Origin: Pseudomonadota bacterium
GTDB taxonomy: Bacteria; Pseudomonadota; Alphaproteobacteria; Rhizobiales; Hyphomicrobiaceae
Reading direction: 5' to 3'
NCBI GenBank assembly: GCA_023426855.1
Contig: JAEZBU010000419.1
Coordinates: forward strand, 1-11,427
Length of the DNA stretch: 11,427 nt
Shown here: positions 6,090-11,427 of the stretch, in pieces
Layout of the letters: each line of letters opens with the position of its first letter
Numbering within the stretch: the stretch's first letter is position 1
Translations under genes and position numbers: made by a program
Notes under the pieces: generated by a model
Database searches by the model: none
What the model was told of the DNA's origin: nothing
What the model saw: only the letters and a program-made list of their open reading frames with translations

Positions 6090-7379
6090 TTAGGAGCCCT
6101 TCATCATCTCGTTGGTGGCTTTGACGATCTCGGCGAGACCGGCTTCCGCTGTTTTCTCACCGCGCATCACTTGGGCGATGATGTCACGCTGCGCGCGCCA
6201 GATGCGCACCGTGTTGCCACCCGGATAAGCGCCCCACGGGCCAGCGCGCTCGATCTGCTCAACCGGCGTCTTGTAATTCGGGTTCTTGGCATAGAATGGG
6301 CCGAGATAGGCATCTTCCGGGGCGCGCAGGTTCGTCGGCAGATAGCCGGTCATCTCGACGACGATCTTCTGCGCCTCGGGGCTCGTCACGAACTTGATGA
6401 ACTCCCATGCAGCCTTCTGTTTGGCAGCATCCTTGGTGAAGCTGACCACCGCGTTGCCGCCGGTCGGGATGCGGCCGTTGGCCTGATCCGCGATCGGGAA
6501 CTTGGTGGTGCGCATGGCGAACTTGTCGCCGACCAGACCGGTCACCTGGGTGAGGTTGCCGGGCGAGGCGAAGTAGATGCCGATCTTACCGGCGCCGAAC
6601 TGCTGACGGCTCTGCTCCCAGTCGATGAGCTGCATGCCGCCATCGGTCACCATGCGGCGGAAGGTCTTCATCGCTGCCAGGCCCTGCGGGCTGTCGAAGG
6701 CGATCTGGTTGTCGTCGGTCAGCAGCTTGCCGCCGGCCTGCGTGACCATCGCCTCGAACAGCCAGCCATCGGGCCAGCCGTGCACGTCATAGGCCATGCC
6801 GTTGATGCCGGCCGCCTTGTCGTTGATCTTGCCGGCCAGCTCGATGATGCCGTCGATGGTGGTTGGGAAATTCTCCGGATCGCCGCCGGCCTTCTTCACC
6901 AGATCGGCGTTGAAATAGACGATCGGGTTGGAAGCGTTGAATGGGATGCCATACTGGGTCTTATCGATAACGCCGAGCGCCAGAAGGCTATCCGCGTAGT
7001 TAGCTTTCGCGAAATCGGAACCTTCCGCCTTCAGCATGCCGCCGAGGTCCACGATCTGGTCGCGCTTGGCCAGCGTGCGGGCCAGCTCTGGCAGCAGATG
7101 ATAACCCGAATAGAAGATGTCCGGGAGCTGATTGGTCAGCGCCGCGCGGACGATGGTCTGATGACCCTCGTCGTAGTTGGGCGAGGGGGCGCGGAACTGG
7201 ATCTTGATGTCGGGATGCTTCTTCATGAACTCGGCGGCCACCGGCTCGTGGAAGCGCGCGAAGCTTGGGAAGCAATACAGGACGTCCAGCGTGACCTGTT
7301 GGGCCTGGGCCGTAAAAGGTACTGCCGTCGTCGCTGTGAGGGCCGCAGCCAGCATCAGTGTTCGTCTTGAAACGATCAT
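6090..7379 (-). CDS. ugpB: UgpB-like ABC solute-binding protein, copy 1 (operon-distal)
   Basis: This extracellular solute-binding protein of the family 1 (MalE/UgpB) class feeds the UgpAEC importer. The 429 residues begin with a twin-arginine-type leader (SRRTLM, 4-9), a hydrophobic core and a likely cleavage after AQA (residue 26). UgpB-like features are GIPFNASNPIVYFNADLVKK (144-163), matching E. coli UgpB's PFNSSTPVLYYN region, and TGYLPTNLRA (344-353) near the C-terminus. FASPGNLTQ (270-278) aligns with the E. coli SSGSL loop that I recall as part of the ligand pocket. The gene is a tandem paralogue of the one at 7470, sharing long identical stretches such as FNADLVKKAGGDPENFPTT and KFVTSPEAQKIVVEM. 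GGAG 8 bases before ATG supports the start. A terminator-like hairpin follows it. Glycerol-3-phosphate or glycerophosphodiesters are likely ligands from context, not proven. Confidence 0.88.
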   Translation of the reverse strand: MIVSRRTLMLAAALTATTAVPFTAQAQQVTLDVLYCFPSFARFHEPVAAEFMKKHPDIKIQFRAPSPNYDEGHQTIVRAALTNQLPDIFYSGYHLLPELARTLAKRDQIVDLGGMLKAEGSDFAKANYADSLLALGVIDKTQYGIPFNASNPIVYFNADLVKKAGGDPENFPTTIDGIIELAGKINDKAAGINGMAYDVHGWPDGWLFEAMVTQAGGKLLTDDNQIAFDSPQGLAAMKTFRRMVTDGGMQLIDWEQSRQQFGAGKIGIYFASPGNLTQVTGLVGDKFAMRTTKFPIADQANGRIPTGGNAVVSFTKDAAKQKAAWEFIKFVTSPEAQKIVVEMTGYLPTNLRAPEDAYLGPFYAKNPNYKTPVEQIERAGPWGAYPGGNTVRIWRAQRDIIAQVMRGEKTAEAGLAEIVKATNEMMKGS

Positions 7380-7424
7380 TTTAGGAACTCCGCTATTTTG
7401 AAAAGAATGGTGCTGTTTCTTTGC

Positions 7425-7450
7425 GCGGGCCGACGCGATTGCCGGCCCGC
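7425..7450 (-). promoter_or_regulatory. Stem-loop between the two ugpB paralogues
   Basis: GCGGGCCG (7425-7432) and CGGCCCGC (7443-7450) form a perfect 8-bp G+C stem with a 10-base loop, 19 bases past the stop of the upstream binding-protein gene. No T run follows on the minus strand, so it resembles an mRNA-stabilising or attenuating element rather than a full terminator. Its place after a binding-protein gene parallels the hairpins at 2521 and 6040. Confidence 0.55.
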
Positions 7451-7469
7451 ATGCTTTGATCGCCGAGCG

Positions 7470-8765
7470 TCAGGCGCCTTTGATCAGTTCTCGGGTGACT
7501 TTGACGACTTCGGCGAGACCGGCTTCCGGTGTCAGTTCCCCGCGCATCACTTTTCCGATGAGGTCGCGCTGCGTGCGCCAGATGCGAACGGCATTGCCGC
7601 CCGGATACGACGACCACGGACCGGCACGCTCGACCTGCGTGATGGGCGCCTTGTAGTTCGGGTTTGCCTCGTAAAACGGCCCCAGGAAGTCCGGTCCCGA
7701 TGCGCGCAGGTTCGTCGGCAGATAGCCGCTCATCTCGACGACGATCTTCTGTGCCTCGGGACTCGTTACGAACTTGATGAAATCCCACATCACCTGCTGG
7801 CGCGCGGGATCCTGGACGAACGTGATGACAGCATTGCCGCCCGTCGGAATGCGTCCGGCCTGCGGGTTGTCGATCGGGAATTTCGTCGTCCGCAGTTCAA
7901 ACTTGTCACCGACGTTCTTGGTGAACTGCGCGGTGCCGTTCGGTGACGCGAAGTACATGCCGAGCTTGCCGGCCGCGAACTGCTGCATGGTCTGATCGCG
8001 ATCGATGACGCTCATGCCGCCTTCAGTGACGAAGCGGCGGAACATCTTCATCGCTGCGAGGCCGTGCTCGTTGTCGAATGCGATGTCTGTGCCGTCCTCG
8101 GTGATCAGGCGGCCACCGGATTGGCTGATCTGTGCTTCGAAAAGCCAGGCATCCGGCCAGGCATGAACGGCATAGGACATGCCATTTATACCGTTGGCGG
8201 GATCATTGATTTTGGCCGCGAGTTCAACCACACCGTCGAACGTGGTCGGGAAATTCTCAGGATCGCCACCGGCTTTCTTCACCAGATCGGCATTGAAGAA
8301 AATGATTGGATTGGAGGCGTTGAAGGCAATGCCGTAGAGTTTCCCTTCGACTTTGCCGAGATTAAGAATTGAATCGGCGTAGTTCGCGGTGCGGAAAGCG
8401 TCGCCTTCTTTCTCCATGAAGGAATCCAGCGCAACGGTCTGGCCGCGTTTGTTCAATGTGCGCACCAGTTCCGGCAGCAGGTGATATCCGGAGTAATAGA
8501 TGTCCGGAAGCTGGCGCGTCATGGCGGAGCGCAGGATACTCTGATGGCCATCATCGTATCCCGGCGCCGGAGCGCGGAATTCGACCTTCACGTTGGGATG
8601 CTTCTTCATGAACATTGCCGCGACCGGCTCATGGAAGCGGGCGAAATGCGGGATGCAATAAAAGACGTCGATCGTCGTTTGCTGCGCAACCGCAATCCGC
8701 GGCATGGAGATCGCAGCGGCGCTCGCGCCTGCGCCGGTGAGAACGGTTCTTCGGCTCAGTTTCAT
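7470..8765 (-). CDS. ugpB: UgpB-like ABC solute-binding protein, copy 2 (operon-proximal)
   Basis: This second family 1 solute-binding protein has 431 residues and aligns end to end with copy 1. Its leader has a clear twin-arginine motif, LSRRTVL (3-9), and a likely cleavage after AVA (residue 27). Shared signatures include GIAFNASNPIIFFNADLVKK (145-164), HAWPDAWLFEA (201-211) and GYLPTNLRA. Differences fall in likely ligand regions. The loop FASPNGTAQ (272-280) replaces FASPGNLTQ of copy 1. HAWPDAWLFEAQISQSGG replaces HGWPDGWLFEAMVTQAGG. A two-residue insertion precedes IAFDNEHG (228-235). The copies may therefore bind related but different ligands (for example glycerol-3-phosphate and a glycerophosphodiester). 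AGGAG lies 10 bases before the ATG. It follows ugpE by 62 bp and precedes copy 1 by 90 bp, in the same direction. Confidence 0.88.
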   Translation of the reverse strand: MKLSRRTVLTGAGASAAAISMPRIAVAQQTTIDVFYCIPHFARFHEPVAAMFMKKHPNVKVEFRAPAPGYDDGHQSILRSAMTRQLPDIYYSGYHLLPELVRTLNKRGQTVALDSFMEKEGDAFRTANYADSILNLGKVEGKLYGIAFNASNPIIFFNADLVKKAGGDPENFPTTFDGVVELAAKINDPANGINGMSYAVHAWPDAWLFEAQISQSGGRLITEDGTDIAFDNEHGLAAMKMFRRFVTEGGMSVIDRDQTMQQFAAGKLGMYFASPNGTAQFTKNVGDKFELRTTKFPIDNPQAGRIPTGGNAVITFVQDPARQQVMWDFIKFVTSPEAQKIVVEMSGYLPTNLRASGPDFLGPFYEANPNYKAPITQVERAGPWSSYPGGNAVRIWRTQRDLIGKVMRGELTPEAGLAEVVKVTRELIKGA

Positions 8766-8827
8766 CTTTGGTGCTCCTGGTTTTTTGGATTGAGTTCAGC
8801 GCACGGCAAGACAGCGCGCGTGCTCGG

Positions 8828-9703
8828 TCATTTGAGGCCAGTCATGGTGATGCCCTGCACGAAGCGGCGGCGCGCAATCAGGAACAGGAGCACAAGCGGC
8901 GCGGTGATGATGGTGGCGCCTGCCATCAGGCTTCCGTAGTTGGTGCCAGACTCGGAGCTCGCGAAATACAGCATACCGAGCGGCGGCGGCGCATATTCGA
9001 TCCGCTGGATGACGATCATCGGCCAGTAGAGATCGTTCCAGTGCGCGACGATCGAGAATATCGAGAATGCCGCAATTGCTGGCCACGCACTCGGCACGAC
9101 GATGCGCCAAAGAATTTCGGTTTCACTGACGCCATCGACGCGGGCGGCTTGCAGGATTTCGTCCGGGAAGGTTTTGAAAGCCTGGCGGAACAGAAAAATT
9201 GCAAAAACCGAAAGGAAAAACGGCAGCATCATCGAGAAATAAGTATCGAGCAATCCAACGTGCGCGAGCGATAGGTACAAAGGCAGCGCCGGAACTTGGA
9301 TGGGTACGCAGAGGCCTGCAATCACCAGCGCGAACAGGAGGCCGCGACCTGGGAATTTCATCTTCGCGAGAGCATAAGCGGCTGGAATGGCCACCAGGAG
9401 CTGCACGATCAAAATGCCGCCGCACACGATCGCGCCATTCAGCATGAAGCGGAGCAGGGGGGCTGTCTTCAGTGCGTCCGAATAGTTTTCTATCGCGTGG
9501 AACGATTGCGGGATCGGGTTCAAAGACGACGTGAGAATTTCATGGGGCGCGCGGATGGACGTGAGCAGCATCCACACGAATGGCAGCAGCATGATCATTG
9601 CGCCGGCGATCAGCGTGGCGTGCGTCAGAACGAGACTGAGTATGCCGGATGCGGAGATCGGGGCAGCAGAGTCATGGGCGGAGCGGTCGGCGGAAATGGT
9701 CAT
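8828..9703 (-). CDS. ugpE: ABC transporter permease, UgpE/MalG type
   Basis: This is one of the two inner-membrane channel subunits of the sugar-phosphate importer. The 291 aa compare with 281 in E. coli UgpE. Six hydrophobic segments are visible, at about residues 22-47, 88-114, 121-145, 153-172, 206-222 and 260-277. The EAA-type cytoplasmic loop that docks on the ATPase is EILQAARVDGVSETEILWRI (182-201) followed by VVP, with the conserved DG and Pro. I place the start at 9703, where ATG overlaps the ugpA stop by one base (TGATG), rather than at upstream in-frame codons that would run deep into ugpA. Translational coupling is likely. The short polar N-terminus is usual for this class. Confidence 0.91.
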   Translation of the reverse strand: MTISADRSAHDSAAPISASGILSLVLTHATLIAGAMIMLLPFVWMLLTSIRAPHEILTSSLNPIPQSFHAIENYSDALKTAPLLRFMLNGAIVCGGILIVQLLVAIPAAYALAKMKFPGRGLLFALVIAGLCVPIQVPALPLYLSLAHVGLLDTYFSMMLPFFLSVFAIFLFRQAFKTFPDEILQAARVDGVSETEILWRIVVPSAWPAIAAFSIFSIVAHWNDLYWPMIVIQRIEYAPPPLGMLYFASSESGTNYGSLMAGATIITAPLVLLFLIARRRFVQGITMTGLK

Positions 9704-10629
9704 CAGTAGTGCACCCGCCGGTCGAGTTGAAATGCCTGGAAGACAGAAAAGACCAGCATGAATGCGAGGAAGATCACGGTCAGCGCCGCTGCGTATCCCA
9801 TTTTGAAATATTGGAAGCCTTCGAGATAAATCGCGTACAGCAGGACTTCCGACCCGTCTTTGCCTTGCGTGATGACGGCAACGGTGTCGAACACCTTGAA
9901 AGCCGTGATCGATGTGGTTACGGCGACAAACATCGTCGTCGGTGCAAGCTGGGGCCATGTCACGGTCAGAAACCTGTTGATCGGTCCGTTGGCACCATCA
10001 ACAGCCGCGGCGTCATAGAGGTCGCGCGGAATGGCGGATAGACCGGCCAGAAACAGCACCATATTGAAACCGACGATATGCCAGAGGCCAATTGCGGCCA
10101 GCGTTGGAATGAGCAGCGCCGGATCGGATAAAAATGCGCGCTCGGAAAACCCGAGATCGCGGAAAAGCGCATTCACCGGGCCAAGTCGAGGATGCAGGAC
10201 GAATTGCCAAACCGCAGCCATGGCAATGATGGTTGCCGTGACCGGTAGGAAATAGATCACTTCATAGAAGCCGCGCGTCCGCGTGCGGCTATGCACCAGG
10301 ATCGCAACCAGCAGACCGAGGATGACGCCACCGGGGAGAACGATGGCGACATAAAGCAAGGTATTGGTGATGGCGCGGCGAAAGACCGGGTCGGCGAATG
10401 CCTTGGTGTAATTGTCGAGGCCGACCCATGTGATCATGACGGCGCCCAGCTCATAATCCGTGAAGCTGAGCACGATCAGACACGCGAGGGGTGCGAGTAC
10501 GATGGCCACCAGCAGAATGGCGGCTGGCGCCGCAAACGCGCCGCCGGTCCAGGCTTCACGAAAGCGGCGATAGCGCATAGCGCTCACCGCGGCCGGGGCA
10601 AGTTCCGGCGTGCCCGTTAGAACCGCCAT
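9703..10629 (-). CDS. ugpA: ABC transporter permease, UgpA/MalF type
   Basis: This is the partner membrane subunit of UgpE. It has 308 aa against 295 in E. coli UgpA. The sequence shows a first membrane segment at about 31-55, a periplasmic loop containing WVGLDNYTKAF (68-78) typical of UgpA/LacF-type permeases, further segments at about 89-112, 124-145, 172-194, 231-252 and 279-301, and the EAA loop DLYDAAAVDGANGPINRFL (203-221) followed by TVTWP. The ATG at 10629 overlaps the TAA of the ATPase gene by one base (TAATG), which supports this start over Met18. The gene lies between ugpC and ugpE with no spacer on either side. Confidence 0.91.
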   Translation of the reverse strand: MAVLTGTPELAPAAVSAMRYRRFREAWTGGAFAAPAAILLVAIVLAPLACLIVLSFTDYELGAVMITWVGLDNYTKAFADPVFRRAITNTLLYVAIVLPGGVILGLLVAILVHSRTRTRGFYEVIYFLPVTATIIAMAAVWQFVLHPRLGPVNALFRDLGFSERAFLSDPALLIPTLAAIGLWHIVGFNMVLFLAGLSAIPRDLYDAAAVDGANGPINRFLTVTWPQLAPTTMFVAVTTSITAFKVFDTVAVITQGKDGSEVLLYAIYLEGFQYFKMGYAAALTVIFLAFMLVFSVFQAFQLDRRVHY

Positions 10630-11427
10630 TACGCAATCGCCCGTGCTGGGACCCGCGGCATGGCGGCGATTTCGCCGGTCTCGTTTGTAGTGGTCATTGC
10701 AGCGCGTCGGCCGCTGGCGTCAAAAACGTGCATTCGCTTCGCGTCGAGCGCGACGGAAACGGTGTCACCGACGCTCAGCTCCGGCCCGTGTTCGGACGCA
10801 TTCGCTATCCGCGAGATCAGCGAAACATCGCCGGCGCCTTCGAGGTCGACATAGATCAACCGTTCCGAGCCGTGATGTTCATTGCGGCGCACGCGAGCTG
10901 CCAAGCGGGATGTGCCGGCGGACTTCAGGCTCACCGCTTCAGGGCGAATGCCGATTGAGACGGATTGGTTGAGAAGGCCTGATACCTTGGCGGCCAAGTG
11001 CTGGTCGCGCAGGATGATGCGGCCCGATGAGTCAGTCTTGGCTTCCAGCACGTTGATGGCCGGTGACCCAATGAAACGGGCAACCGCCAACGTTGCCGGC
11101 CGCTCGTAAAGTTCGGATGGTTTGCCGACCTGAACCAGATGCCCGCCGTCCATCATCGCGACGCGATCGGACATCGTCATCGCTTCCACTTGATCGTGCG
11201 TGACATAAATGAACGTTGCACCGAGGCGGCTGTGCAATTCAGACAGTTCATCGCGCATGTGTACGCGGAGCTGTGCATCCAGGTTGGATAGCGGTTCGTC
11301 CATCAGGAACAGCGTCGGCTGTCGCACCATGGCGCGCGCGAGCGCGACGCGCTGACGCTGACCACCGGAAAGTTGCCCGGGTTTGCGATCGAGCAATGAC
11401 TCAATTTTCAGCTGAGCGGCGACCGCA
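10629..11427 (-). CDS. ugpC: ABC transporter ATPase, UgpC/MalK type (5' end outside window)
   Basis: The frame is open from 11427 down to the TAA at 10629, giving about 265 C-terminal residues of a protein usually 350-370 aa long. Roughly the first 90-110 residues, including Walker A, lie off the right edge. Visible parts are the ABC signature LSGGQRQRV (from 11372), Walker B TLFLMDEP with Asp and Glu at about 11295-11300, D-loop SNLDAQL, and switch histidine in IYVTHDQVEAM (about 11196-11198). The C-terminal regulatory domain follows, with RFIGSPAINVL and GIRPEAVSL, as in MalK/UgpC TOBE domains. A Leu TTG at 11394 is internal, not a start. The protein energises import by UgpA/UgpE. It is the most upstream visible gene of the operon, so the promoter, and any PhoB site, is outside the window. 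Confidence 0.92.
   Translation of the reverse strand, partial: AVAAQLKIESLLDRKPGQLSGGQRQRVALARAMVRQPTLFLMDEPLSNLDAQLRVHMRDELSELHSRLGATFIYVTHDQVEAMTMSDRVAMMDGGHLVQVGKPSELYERPATLAVARFIGSPAINVLEAKTDSSGRIILRDQHLAAKVSGLLNQSVSIGIRPEAVSLKSAGTSRLAARVRRNEHHGSERLIYVDLEGAGDVSLISRIANASEHGPELSVGDTVSVALDAKRMHVFDASGRRAAMTTTNETGEIAAMPRVPARAIA

Noticed and set aside
6171..7370. Long plus-strand open frame (about 399 codons) antisense to ugpB copy 1
   Set aside because: It mirrors the real gene and has shadow-frame composition. A similar frame opposite copy 2 is broken into pieces, so it is not conserved between the paralogues.
9704..9958. N-terminal extension of ugpE upstream of 9703
   Set aside because: It lies wholly inside ugpA in another frame. 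The TGATG overlap at 9703 gives the expected length and a normal permease N-terminus.
11394..11396. TTG as a start codon for the ATPase
   Set aside because: The frame stays open to the window edge and the residues upstream (AVAAQLKIES) continue the conserved family sequence, so the gene is simply cut by the edge.

Overview
The window reads as chromosomal DNA from an alphaproteobacterium, probably of the Hyphomicrobiales (Bradyrhizobium/Rhodopseudomonas/Afipia-like). This rests on high GC, GC-rich third codon positions, two solute-uptake operons packed side by side, and binding proteins with twin-arginine leaders. No species is claimed. I see no tRNA, rRNA, CRISPR array, insertion sequence or phage gene. 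The left edge (1-33) is an abnormal poly-C/poly-G tract that looks like a contig-end artefact. The right edge cuts an ABC ATPase gene.

Left half (58-5133): a tripartite TRAP transporter operon on the minus strand, transcribed dctP (binding protein) -> dctQ (small permease) -> dctM (large permease, enlarged to 579 aa). It diverges from a plus-strand gene for an Ldh2-family NAD(P)H-dependent 2-hydroxyacid/2-oxoacid oxidoreductase. The two units share a 346-bp control region with several short repeats and one clear dyad. The likely logic is import of an organic acid (2-oxo or 2-hydroxy acid) and its first redox step. The arrangement recalls E. coli yiaK with yiaMNO. The substrate cannot be read from sequence.

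Right half (5212-11427): a second minus-strand operon, transcribed ugpC (ATPase, 5' end outside the window) -> ugpA -> ugpE -> two tandem paralogous ugpB-like binding proteins -> a GpdQ-like binuclear metallophosphoesterase. The first three genes are joined by one-base stop/start overlaps. The set reads as a glycerol-3-phosphate/glycerophosphodiester import module with a cytoplasmic phosphodiesterase that would release glycerol-3-phosphate. The two operons meet tail to tail at a strong hairpin (5154-5188).

Stem-loops lie just downstream of all three binding-protein genes: 2521-2546, 6040-6077 (with a T tract) and 7425-7450. This pattern is expected when binding proteins must be made in excess of membrane subunits. 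The families are all known; I did not find a wholly new system. The most distinctive items are the doubled binding protein plus GpdQ module, the enlarged DctM, and the repeat-rich dctP/dehydrogenase intergenic region.
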